64,000 nucleotides of DNA from Sphingomonas sp. IC-56. Lineage in GTDB: Bacteria > Pseudomonadota > Alphaproteobacteria > Sphingomonadales > Sphingomonadaceae. A program made the position numbers and the translations under genes. The notes below the pieces were generated by a model that saw only the letters and a list, made by a program, of their open reading frames with translations, made no database searches and was not told the DNA's origin. Shown here one piece after another: positions 1 to 7,266 of this stretch (positions are counted from its first letter, which is position 1; every line of letters begins with the position of its first letter). The DNA lies in the NCBI RefSeq assembly GCF_021043375.1, contig NZ_JAJNDV010000003.1:248001-312000 (forward strand), in the 5' to 3' direction.

Positions 1-1
1 G

Positions 2-139
2 GAAAGCATTGAACTGCGCGGCTACACCAACTGCCGCCACGGCGCCGACATGATCGCCCACATCGATCCGCAAGCCGGCCATAGCTGGGTCGCCGACAAC
101 GAAGCCATGTGGCAGTTCTTCGATAAACACCACCGCTAA
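2..139 (+). CDS. C-terminal fragment of an alpha/beta-hydrolase, PHB depolymerase/LpqC esterase-like (partial)
   Basis: Only the last 45 codons lie in the window; the frame is open from the left edge to a TAA. The visible tail has a Cys in a Tyr-Thr-Asn-Cys turn, a Gly-His-Ser-Trp segment and a closing Met-Trp-Gln-Phe-Phe helix. In secreted esterases of the PHB depolymerase/LpqC type, the catalytic His sits in a similar Gly-His-x-Trp context close to a C-terminal aromatic helix. The assignment rests on this short stretch, so another alpha/beta-hydrolase subfamily is possible. Substrate cannot be judged. Confidence 0.5.
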   Translation, partial: ESIELRGYTNCRHGADMIAHIDPQAGHSWVADNEAMWQFFDKHHR

Positions 140-148
140 CCCCAGCTT

Positions 149-240
149 CCGTCATCCCGGCCTCGAGCCGGGATCCCGCTTCTTCTGCTGTCGGAGCAAG
201 GCAGCGGGACCCCGGCTCAGGGCCGGGGTGACGAAGAAGG
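149..240. repeat. Palindromic intergenic repeat, family A copy 1
   Basis: Two arms, GTCATCCCGGC... and ...GCCGGGGTGAC, are inverted around a spacer of about 20 bases. Each arm is itself a small hairpin of the form CCCGGC-x-GAGCCGGG. Closely similar copies occur near positions 6115, 21186, 24867 and 55599, all between genes. It fills the gap between the esterase fragment and the convergent ABC ATPase gene, so it may also act as a transcription barrier. Confidence 0.85.
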
Positions 241-241
241 A

Positions 242-1174
242 TCAGCCCGCCGAGCGCGTAAGGTTGAGGAACACGTCCTCCAGATCCGCTTCCCGCGTGG
301 AAACATCGACGATCCCCAACCCTGCACCCTGCACCGCGCCCAGCACTTCGCCGGCATTCGCCTGGTCCTTGCGATAGGTGATCACCAGCGTCCGCTCGCC
401 CTTGACCTCGATCTTCTGGAAGCAGTGATTCTCAGGCGCCGTCACCACGTCGCGATCGACGGTCACCTCGACCACCTTCTCCTGCGCCATGCCCACCAGC
501 TCGCGGGTCGGCTTATTGGCGATCAGCTGGCCATGGTTGATGATTGCAATCCGGTCGCACAGCTCCTCGGCTTCTTCCAGGTAATGCGTGGTCAGCACCA
601 CCGTCACGCCCTGCGCGTTCAGCGATTTCACATAGGCCCAGAGCTGCTGGCGCAGTTCGACGTCCACGCCCGCGGTCGGCTCGTCCAGCACGATGATCGG
701 CGGCGAATGCACCATCGCCTTGGCGACCATCAGCCGCCGCTTCATGCCGCCCGAGAGCGTGCGCGAATACGCCTCGGCCTTGTCCTCAAGATGTACCGCG
801 CGCAGCAGCGCCATCGCGTCGAACTGGCTCTTGGGAATGCCGTACAGCCCCGCCTGGATCTCCAGCGTCTCCTTGGGCGTGAAGAACGGATCGAACACGA
901 TCTCCTGGTTCACGATCCCGATCGACGCCTTGGCGTTGCGCGGATGCGCGTCGATGTCGAAGCCCCAGATCGTGGCGCGGCCGTCGGTCTTGTTGACCAG
1001 CCCCGCCAGGATGTTGATCAGTGTCGACTTGCCTGCGCCGTTCGGCCCCAGCAGCCCGAAGATCTGCCCCCGCGGCACCTCGAAGCTGACCCCGTCCAGT
1101 GCGCGCTTGCCTCCTGCATAGGTCTTGCAGAGCTGGTCGATCTGGATCGCTGCCTGAGTCATGACGATCCGCAT
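242..1174 (-). CDS. ABC transporter ATP-binding protein (ABC-2 exporter type)
   Basis: This is a cytoplasmic ATPase subunit of about 310 residues. It shows Walker A (GPNGAGKST), the ABC signature LSGGMKRR, Walker B ending LDEPTAGVD, and the switch His in TTHYLEE. Length and the C-terminal extension fit the CcmA/multidrug ABC-2 class that energises a separate permease. No permease gene lies beside it in the window, so substrate is unknown. The chosen ATG follows GAGAG by 4 bases; an ATG four codons further in (start at 1162) is the alternative and begins with the usual MTQAAI-type sequence. Confidence 0.9.
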   Translation of the reverse strand: MRIVMTQAAIQIDQLCKTYAGGKRALDGVSFEVPRGQIFGLLGPNGAGKSTLINILAGLVNKTDGRATIWGFDIDAHPRNAKASIGIVNQEIVFDPFFTPKETLEIQAGLYGIPKSQFDAMALLRAVHLEDKAEAYSRTLSGGMKRRLMVAKAMVHSPPIIVLDEPTAGVDVELRQQLWAYVKSLNAQGVTVVLTTHYLEEAEELCDRIAIINHGQLIANKPTRELVGMAQEKVVEVTVDRDVVTAPENHCFQKIEVKGERTLVITYRKDQANAGEVLGAVQGAGLGIVDVSTREADLEDVFLNLTRSAG

Positions 1175-1228
1175 AAGACTCTCAAGCGGCGATTGCGAGC
1201 CCTCCCGCGCTTTGCTAGGCGAGTCGGC

Positions 1229-1459
1229 ATGATCCCGCCGTCCGAGACCATCCGTACCTCCCATGCCCGCGTGTCGTGCGACGGCAGCGGCCCTGGCGTG
1301 CCGGCATCGCTCGGCCATCCGCGCGTGTTCCTTCAGATCGACGAGCATGGCTATATCGATTGCGGCTATTGCGATCGCCGCTTCATCTTGATTGGCGGCC
1401 CGGCCGACAAGCCCGGCACCGAAGGTCAGCCCGACATCGCGTCTGGCGCCAGCCTCTAA
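1229..1459 (+). CDS. Zinc-finger CHCC domain protein (NDUFS6-like C-terminal domain)
   Basis: A 76-residue protein with a Cys-17, His-30, Cys-45, Cys-48 pattern, the last two as CGYC. This is the arrangement of the zf-CHCC family, which corresponds to the zinc-binding C-terminus of mitochondrial complex I subunit NDUFS6. Stand-alone bacterial versions are common in alphaproteobacteria and are assumed, not proven, to be linked to complex I. It is divergent from the ABC ATPase gene and lies 18 bases before tldD, so it may share transcription with tldD. Confidence 0.85.
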   Translation: MIPPSETIRTSHARVSCDGSGPGVPASLGHPRVFLQIDEHGYIDCGYCDRRFILIGGPADKPGTEGQPDIASGASL

Positions 1460-1477
1460 GCGTCCTATATCGGAAGG

Positions 1478-2905
1478 ATGAGCCTTCCTTCCGATCCGCG
1501 CGCGTTCCTCTACCGCGACCATCTCGACCCCGACACCGCCGCCCGGCTCACTGCCGAAGCGCTGGCGAATGCCGAGGATGGCGAGCTCTACCTGCAATAT
1601 CGCAAGACCGAGGCGTTCGGCTTCGATGATGGCCGCCTGAAGACTGCGTCCTACGACACCCAGTCGGGCTTCGGCCTGCGCGCGGTCTCGGGCGAAACCA
1701 CTGCCTTCGCCCACGCCAACGAGATCACCCCCCAGGCGATCCGCCGCGCGGCGGAAACCATGGCGCTGATCGAGCCCGGCAAGGCCGGCAAGGCCCCGCC
1801 ACCGCAGGGCAACAACCGCCACCTCTACACCGATGCCGATCCGCTGGACCTGGTGCCCTTCGCCGACAAGGTGAATCTGTGCCAGTCGATCGACGCCGCC
1901 GCCCGCGCGCGCGATCCGCGCGTGGTGCAGGTGTCGGTCGGCCTCACCGGCTCGTGGAGCGTGGTCGAGATCGTCCGCCCCGACGGCTTCATCGCCACCG
2001 ATGTCCGCCCGCTCGTTCGCCTCAACGTCTCGATTGTGGTCGAACAGAATGGCCGGCGCGAAACGGGCAGCTTCGGCACCGGCGGCCGCACCCTTTATGA
2101 CCGCCTGTTCCAGCCCGAAACCTGGAACCGCGCGATCGACGAAGCGCTGGCCCAGGCGCTGGTCAACCTCGACGCGGTCGACGCTCCGGCCGGCGACATG
2201 GTCGTGCTGTGCGGCCCGGGCTGGCCTGGCGTGCTGCTCCACGAAGCGATCGGCCACGGCCTGGAAGGCGACTTCAATCGCAAGGGCACCAGCGCGTTCT
2301 CGGGCCGTATCGGCGAACGCGTCGCCGCGCCGGGCGTGACCGTGGTCGATGACGGCTCGATTCATGATCGCCGCGGCTCGCTGTCGATCGACGACGAAGG
2401 CACGCCCACCCGCGAGACCATCCTGATCGAGGACGGCATCCTCAAGGGCTATATGCAGGACCGCCTGAACGCCCGCCTCATGGGCGTCGAGCCCACCGGC
2501 AATGGCCGTCGCGAATCGTTCCAGCACGCGCCGATGCCGCGCATGACCAACACCTTCATGAAGGGCGGCAAGGACGATCCCGCCGAACTGCTGTCGCGCG
2601 TCAAGAAGGGCATCTTCGCCAAGAGCTTTGGCGGCGGCCAGGTCGACATCGTCTCGGGCAAGTTCGTCTTCTCCTGCACCGAGGCGTATCTGATCGAGAA
2701 CGGCAAGCTTGGGCGCCCGATCAAGGGCGCGACGCTGATCGGCGACGGCCCCACGGTGCTCAACAAGGTCACAGGCATCGGCAATGACTTCGCCCTCGAC
2801 GAAGGCATCGGCATGTGCGGCAAGGGCGGCCAGAGCGTCCCCGCAGGCGTGGGCCAGCCAACCCTGCTGGTGGACGGTCTGACCGTAGGCGGCACCGCCG
2901 CCTGA
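1478..2905 (+). CDS. tldD: Metalloprotease TldD
   Basis: The 475-residue product has the length and fold signature of TldD, which with PmbA/TldE forms a cytoplasmic zinc protease that degrades unfolded peptides and trims leader peptides of modified peptides such as microcins. The zinc-binding HExxxH motif is HEAIGH at residues 255-260, followed by a typical Gly-rich stretch. The partner pmbA is not in this window. The ATG comes 4 bases after a GGA-containing purine stretch (cggaaggATG region). Confidence 0.95.
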   Translation: MSLPSDPRAFLYRDHLDPDTAARLTAEALANAEDGELYLQYRKTEAFGFDDGRLKTASYDTQSGFGLRAVSGETTAFAHANEITPQAIRRAAETMALIEPGKAGKAPPPQGNNRHLYTDADPLDLVPFADKVNLCQSIDAAARARDPRVVQVSVGLTGSWSVVEIVRPDGFIATDVRPLVRLNVSIVVEQNGRRETGSFGTGGRTLYDRLFQPETWNRAIDEALAQALVNLDAVDAPAGDMVVLCGPGWPGVLLHEAIGHGLEGDFNRKGTSAFSGRIGERVAAPGVTVVDDGSIHDRRGSLSIDDEGTPTRETILIEDGILKGYMQDRLNARLMGVEPTGNGRRESFQHAPMPRMTNTFMKGGKDDPAELLSRVKKGIFAKSFGGGQVDIVSGKFVFSCTEAYLIENGKLGRPIKGATLIGDGPTVLNKVTGIGNDFALDEGIGMCGKGGQSVPAGVGQPTLLVDGLTVGGTAA

Positions 2906-2985
2906 CCCCGTCATCCCGGGTGACGAAGAAGACGTACCCCAACTAGTTCCCCGGCCTCCGCCGGGGAACAGCTACACGCCGAAGA

Positions 2986-4230
2986 TCACCGCCCAGAACG
3001 CCGCGCCAGCGCCTTCACCGCCAACACCCGCCGCGCCGGCGCAAAGCGCAGCACCGCATACCCCGCCGCCGCCGACAGCACCGACCCGGCAAGCACCCCG
3101 ATCTTCACTTCGTCGATCAACATATCCTCGCCCGCGAACGCCAGCCCGCCGATAAACAGGCTCATCGTGAATCCGATTCCGGCGAGCAGCGACACCCCAT
3201 AAATCTGCGGCCAGCTCGCCCAGCCCGGGCGCTTGGCGAACCCGGTCTTGTCCGCCACCACCACACTGGCAAAGATGCCGATCTGCTTGCCCAGGAACAG
3301 CCCCAGCAGCACGGCCAGCGGCAGCGGCTCCGCCAACACGCCCAGGCTGCTCCCGGCCAGCGACACGCCGGCATTGGCGAACCCGAACAACGGCACGATC
3401 ACGAACGCCGACCAGGGGTGCAGCGCATGCTCCAGCCGGTGCAGCGGCGACTCTGCATCGTCGGGCGCCGCCGGCGACTTGGTGATCGGAATGGTGAGCG
3501 CCGCCAGCACCCCCGCAATCGTGGCGTGGATGCCCGATCGGAACACGAACACCCACAATATGACCGCGAGCAACAGATAGACCGAAAGCCGCTTCACCCC
3601 CGCCCGGTTGAGCGCGAACATGCCCGCGACGATCGCTGCGGCGATGCCCAGCGACACCAAGTCGAGCTCGGCGGTGTAGAACAAGGCGATGATCACCACT
3701 GCGCCTAGATCGTCGACGATCGCCACGGTGGTCAGGAACAGCTTGAGCGATGTCGGCGCCCGCTTCCCCAGGATCGCCAGCAGCCCGATCGCAAAGGCAA
3801 TGTCGGTCGCCGCCGGAATAGCCCAGCCATGCACCAGCCTGGGATAGCCCCCCACCACCAGCAGGTAGAACAGGGCAGGGCACGCCATCCCCGCCGCCGC
3901 CGCGACCACCGGCAAGCGCCGCCGGTCCCAGGTGGCCAGCCGCCCATCGACGAACTCGCGCTTGATCTCGAGACCCACGAGCAGGAAGAACAGCGCCATC
4001 AGCGCGTCGTTGATCCACAGATGCACCGTCATCGGCCCGTGATGCGGGCTGATCACCGGTCCGGTCTGAATGTGCAGCAGATGAAAGTACTGCTCGGCCA
4101 CGCCTGGCCAGTTCGCCGCCAGCATCGCCAGCACAGCCGCTGCGATCAGGACGATACCACCCGCCGCTTCGCTGTGCAGAAAGTCACGAGTGGCGGAGCG
4201 CGCGCGGCGAAGGGGTGTCAGGGCAGGCAT
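2986..4230 (-). CDS. nhaA: Na+/H+ antiporter NhaA
   Basis: The protein of about 414 residues is an inner-membrane sodium/proton antiporter used in pH and sodium homeostasis. Multiple hydrophobic helices are evident, and the ATDIAFAIG segment carries the pair of residues around the conserved ion-binding Asp of the family. Asp residues in VDDLGAV also match NhaA. I chose the ATG that gives MPALTPL; an upstream in-frame ATG would add eight residues (MAIRYGWG) without a better ribosome-binding site. It is transcribed towards tldD. Confidence 0.93.
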   Translation of the reverse strand: MPALTPLRRARSATRDFLHSEAAGGIVLIAAAVLAMLAANWPGVAEQYFHLLHIQTGPVISPHHGPMTVHLWINDALMALFFLLVGLEIKREFVDGRLATWDRRRLPVVAAAAGMACPALFYLLVVGGYPRLVHGWAIPAATDIAFAIGLLAILGKRAPTSLKLFLTTVAIVDDLGAVVIIALFYTAELDLVSLGIAAAIVAGMFALNRAGVKRLSVYLLLAVILWVFVFRSGIHATIAGVLAALTIPITKSPAAPDDAESPLHRLEHALHPWSAFVIVPLFGFANAGVSLAGSSLGVLAEPLPLAVLLGLFLGKQIGIFASVVVADKTGFAKRPGWASWPQIYGVSLLAGIGFTMSLFIGGLAFAGEDMLIDEVKIGVLAGSVLSAAAGYAVLRFAPARRVLAVKALARRSGR

Positions 4231-4296
4231 GCCCCACCCGTACCGGATCGCCACCGCCGGTCAAAGCAGCGAGGCACCGCCGCCGCACCCCCACAA

Positions 4297-4399
4297 ATTC
4301 CCCGGCGAAGGCCGGGGCCCAGCTGCAATGTCGTCTCGATGGCGCATGACGCATGCAACAGCTGCCCCGCAACTGGGCCCCGGCCTCCGCTGGGGAACT
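4297..4399. repeat. Palindromic intergenic repeat, family B copy 1
   Basis: The arms TTCCCCGGCGAAGGCCGGGGCCCAG and its inverted, slightly diverged partner CTGGGCCCCGGCCTCCGCTGGGGAA flank about 55 bases. A lone half-copy of family A follows around 4428-4447. Other family B elements or halves lie near 2945, 41365 and 55537. The element fills the promoter-side gap between nhaA and the end of lysS. Confidence 0.8.
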
Positions 4400-4463
4400 A
4401 GAAGAGCCAATCCTCCCGCCGCCATCCAAGGCCGGGATGACGAAGGGAGCGTCAGCGCCGAGA

Positions 4464-6041
4464 CTAAGCCGCCAAAGCCTCAGCAATCAGCTTACGGCTG
4501 TTCTCCACCCCATACAGCGCAATGAAGCTTCCCATGCGCGGCCCCTGCTCGGACCCGAGCAGCGTCTCGTACAACGCCTTGAACCAGTCCCGGAGACTCT
4601 CGAACCCGCCCGTTTTGCCGATCTCGTACACATGGTTCTGGATATCCTCGGCCGACGCGCCCTCGGGCAGTTCCGCCAGCACCGCGTCCAGCCGCCGTAG
4701 CGCCTCGGCTTCCATCTGGGTCGGCGCTCGCCGCTTCAGCGTGCTCGCCACCACGTCGCGATAATAGGCCAGCACCAGCGGCACCAGCTTGGCCAGGTCC
4801 GGGTTGCTCTCGCGCGTCAGGCCCTCGCCATAGCGCTCCAGCAGCTTCCACACCGCGTCCTCATTCGCCTGCGCGCCCAGCACCCCGATCAGGTTGAGGA
4901 GCAGACTATAGGTGACCGGCAGCGCCTCACTCGGCACATCGCCATTGTGGATATGGTGCACCGGATTGCCCAGCTTCTGCTCGGCCGGCTGGGCGGCATA
5001 ATTGCCGCGGAACTGCCAATATTCGTCCACCGCGCGCGGGATCACGCCAAAGTGCAGCGCCTTTGCCTTTTTCGGCTCGCGATAAGCATAAAAGGCCAGG
5101 CTCTCGTCGGGTCCATAGCTCAGCCATTGCTCCAGGCTCAGCCCATTGCCCTTGGACTTTGAGATCTTCTCGCCCTTATCGTCGAGGAACATCTCGTAGT
5201 TGAAGCCCTCGGGCGGCTTGCCGCCCATTACGCGAGCAATTTTGCCCGACTGAATGACGGAGTCGATCAGGTCCTTGCCCGCCATCTCGTAATCGACGTC
5301 GAGCGCCACCCAGCGCATCGCCCAATCGACCTTCCATTGCAGCTTGGCCTGGCCGGCAAACACGCTCTGTTCGATGCGCTCGCCCTCGTCCTCGAACGCG
5401 ATCATGCCCGTCTCGGGGTCGAGTACTTCGACCGGTACCTGCAGCACGATGCCTGACTTGGGGCTGACCGGCAGCACCGGCGAATAGGTCGCCTGGCGCT
5501 CGGCGCGCAGCGTCGGCAGCATCACGCCCATGATGCCCTGATAATGGCGCAGCACCAGCTTCAGCGCCTCGTCGAAACGACCGCCCGTATAATATTCGGT
5601 GGACGACGCGAACTCATACTCGAACCCGAACCGGTCGAGGAATTCGCGCAGCCGCGCATTGTTGTGCGCGGCAAAGCTTTCATGCGTGCCGAACGGATCG
5701 GGGATGCGCGTCAGCGGCTTGCCCAGATGCTCGCGCAGCATCTCCTGGTTGGGCACATTGTCGGGCACTTTCCGGAGCCCGTCCATGTCGTCGCTGAACG
5801 CGATCAGCCGGGTGGGCACGTCCGACAGCGTCTCGAACGCATGGCGCACCATGGTGGTGCGCAGCACTTCATTGAACGTGCCGATATGCGGCAGGCCCGA
5901 CGGGCCATAGCCGGTCTCGAACAGCACATGCCCCTTGGCCGGCGCGCCGTTCGCATAGCGTTTCAGCAGCTTCCGCGCCTCTTCATAGGGCCAGGCCTTT
6001 GAAGTGAGTGCGGCGTCGCGGAAGGCGGATAGATCAGTCAT
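4464..6041 (-). CDS. lysK: Lysyl-tRNA synthetase, class I
   Basis: The enzyme charges tRNA-Lys with lysine in the cytoplasm. The 525-residue protein is the class I form found in archaea and most alphaproteobacteria, not the class II LysS of enterics. The nucleotide-binding signatures are HIG at residues 52-54 and KISKS at 292-296, and the length is normal for the family. The ATG is at MTDLSAF. It is monocistronic here, flanked by palindromic repeats on both sides. Confidence 0.95.
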   Translation of the reverse strand: MTDLSAFRDAALTSKAWPYEEARKLLKRYANGAPAKGHVLFETGYGPSGLPHIGTFNEVLRTTMVRHAFETLSDVPTRLIAFSDDMDGLRKVPDNVPNQEMLREHLGKPLTRIPDPFGTHESFAAHNNARLREFLDRFGFEYEFASSTEYYTGGRFDEALKLVLRHYQGIMGVMLPTLRAERQATYSPVLPVSPKSGIVLQVPVEVLDPETGMIAFEDEGERIEQSVFAGQAKLQWKVDWAMRWVALDVDYEMAGKDLIDSVIQSGKIARVMGGKPPEGFNYEMFLDDKGEKISKSKGNGLSLEQWLSYGPDESLAFYAYREPKKAKALHFGVIPRAVDEYWQFRGNYAAQPAEQKLGNPVHHIHNGDVPSEALPVTYSLLLNLIGVLGAQANEDAVWKLLERYGEGLTRESNPDLAKLVPLVLAYYRDVVASTLKRRAPTQMEAEALRRLDAVLAELPEGASAEDIQNHVYEIGKTGGFESLRDWFKALYETLLGSEQGPRMGSFIALYGVENSRKLIAEALAA

Positions 6042-6114
6042 CCCGCGCCTCTAGCGAACTGGCGCGACAGGTTCCAGCAACCGATGCAGCGATGGTGTCA
6101 CAAGCTCCTTCCTT

Positions 6115-6203
6115 CCGTCATCCCGGCCTTGAGCCGGGATCCCGCTACTTCTTCTACCAGGGCAAGGCAGCGGGACCCCGGCTCGAGGCCGGGGTGACGA
6201 AGG
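6115..6203. repeat. Palindromic intergenic repeat, family A copy 2
   Basis: Same two-armed structure as the copy at the left edge, with arms GTCATCCCGGCCTTGAGCC and GGCTCGAGGCCGGGGTGAC around a spacer. It lies between the lysyl-tRNA synthetase start and the ohr stop codon, so any lysK promoter must lie in or beside it. Confidence 0.85.
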
Positions 6204-6222
6204 CGGGAACCTACCTAAGGCG

Positions 6223-6648
6223 TCAGGCCACGCTCAGCCCAACATCCACGTTATTCCGGGTCGCATTTGAATACGGGCAGATCTGGTGCGCAGTCTCCAC
6301 CAGCTTCTCCGCATCAGCACGCGCCAGCCCAGGCAGGCTGACTTCCAGGTCGGCAGTAATCCCGAACCCGCCTTCGCTGCGCGGGCCGATGCCCACCGTC
6401 GCGGTCACGGTCGTCTCCGCCGGAACCTTCAGCTTCAGCTGCGCCCCCGCCGCCTTCAGCGCGCCGATAAAGCATGCCGAATAGCCCGCTGCGAACAGCT
6501 GCTCGGGATTGGTCCCGTCACCGCCGGCGCCGCCCAGTTCCTTGGGCGTGGAAAGCCTGGCGGTGAAGCGGCCATCCTCAGAGCGGGCTTCGCCATCACG
6601 GCCTCCGGTGGCGGTGGCGCGGGTGGTGTATTTCACATCGACGGACAT
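6223..6648 (-). CDS. ohr: Organic hydroperoxide resistance protein Ohr
   Basis: Ohr is a cytoplasmic thiol peroxidase that reduces organic and fatty-acid hydroperoxides using lipoylated protein as electron donor. Both redox cysteines are present, Cys-59 in YSACF and Cys-124 in ICPYS, in a 141-residue protein of normal length. AAAGGAG lies just upstream of the ATG. The gene is divergent from ohrR, and the shared control region holds two copies of a perfect TATCGCGATA palindrome, so peroxide-inducible control by OhrR is likely. Confidence 0.95.
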   Translation of the reverse strand: MSVDVKYTTRATATGGRDGEARSEDGRFTARLSTPKELGGAGGDGTNPEQLFAAGYSACFIGALKAAGAQLKLKVPAETTVTATVGIGPRSEGGFGITADLEVSLPGLARADAEKLVETAHQICPYSNATRNNVDVGLSVA

Positions 6649-6672
6649 GGTCGAACTCCTTTGCTGGGGACA

Positions 6673-6694
6673 GATATGTATCGCGATAACTATC
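6673..6694. promoter_or_regulatory. Putative OhrR operator, ohr-proximal
   Basis: The sequence is an extended dyad: GATA, two bases, TATCGCGATA, two bases, TATC. The core 10-mer is a perfect palindrome. It lies about 25-45 bases before the ohr start codon, where it would block ohr transcription. The role is inferred from position between ohr and its regulator and from a second copy of the core nearby. Confidence 0.6.
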
Positions 6695-6730
6695 TAGCTA
6701 GGCCGGCGGGCCCCCCTTGTCCAGCAGTTT

Positions 6731-6746
6731 ATTTATCGCGATATAC
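6731..6746. promoter_or_regulatory. Putative OhrR operator, ohrR-proximal, overlapping a candidate -10
   Basis: The second TATCGCGATA core is at 6734-6743. A candidate ohrR promoter has TTGTCC at 6717-6722 and, 17 bases on, GATATA at 6740-6745, so the palindrome overlaps the -10. That would give autorepression. Both the operator role and the promoter are inferences from sequence and position. Confidence 0.5.
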
Positions 6747-6767
6747 AATCTGTCTCAGGAGAACCCC

Positions 6768-7217
6768 GTGCCCGCCGCCCTGCCGCTCGACGACCAGCTC
6801 TGCTTCTCGCTCTACGCCACCAGCATGGCGATCACCCGCGCCTACAAGCCGATGCTCGACCGCCTCGGCATCACCTATCCGCAATATCTGGTGCTCCACG
6901 CCCTGTGGGAGCAGGATGGCCGCACTGTCGGCGCCATCGCTGAGCGGCTGTCGCTGGAATCGAGCACGATCACCCCGCTGGTGAAGCGCCTCGAAGCCGC
7001 CGGCTTCGTCACCCGCGAGCGCAACCCAAACGACGAGCGCCAGGTCCGCGTCCGCCTCTCTGATCGCGGAGCGGCGATGCGTGAGGAATGTGGCTGCCTC
7101 GGTGAGCATCTTCTGGATCGTGCAGGTATGGGCGTCGAGCAGCTCGGCACCCTCAATCATCAGGTCCAGGCTCTCTGGAAGGCACTTCGGGCCTCTACGG
7201 CACACTCTACAGAATGA
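6768..7217 (+). CDS. ohrR: MarR-family peroxide-sensing repressor OhrR
   Basis: The product of about 149 residues is a winged-helix repressor of the MarR/OhrR type. A reactive Cys (residue 12 from this start, in DDQLCFSLYATS) matches the peroxide-sensing Cys of OhrR, and the helix-turn-helix spans roughly residues 50-85. The GTG start was chosen because CAGGAGA lies 6 bases before it; an upstream in-frame ATG would place the operator inside the coding sequence. It most likely represses ohr and itself until oxidised. Confidence 0.92.
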   Translation: MPAALPLDDQLCFSLYATSMAITRAYKPMLDRLGITYPQYLVLHALWEQDGRTVGAIAERLSLESSTITPLVKRLEAAGFVTRERNPNDERQVRVRLSDRGAAMREECGCLGEHLLDRAGMGVEQLGTLNHQVQALWKALRASTAHSTE

Positions 7218-7266
7218 CGTACACCCTGTTCCCGGCGGAACGAAGCGCGTACATAGTGGCGTGCCG

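Noticed and set aside
242..2914. Very long open frame on the minus strand antisense to tldD and running into the ABC ATPase gene
   Set aside because: High GC keeps antisense frames open. The residues before the ATPase have no homology or composition of a real protein, and tldD on the other strand is clear.
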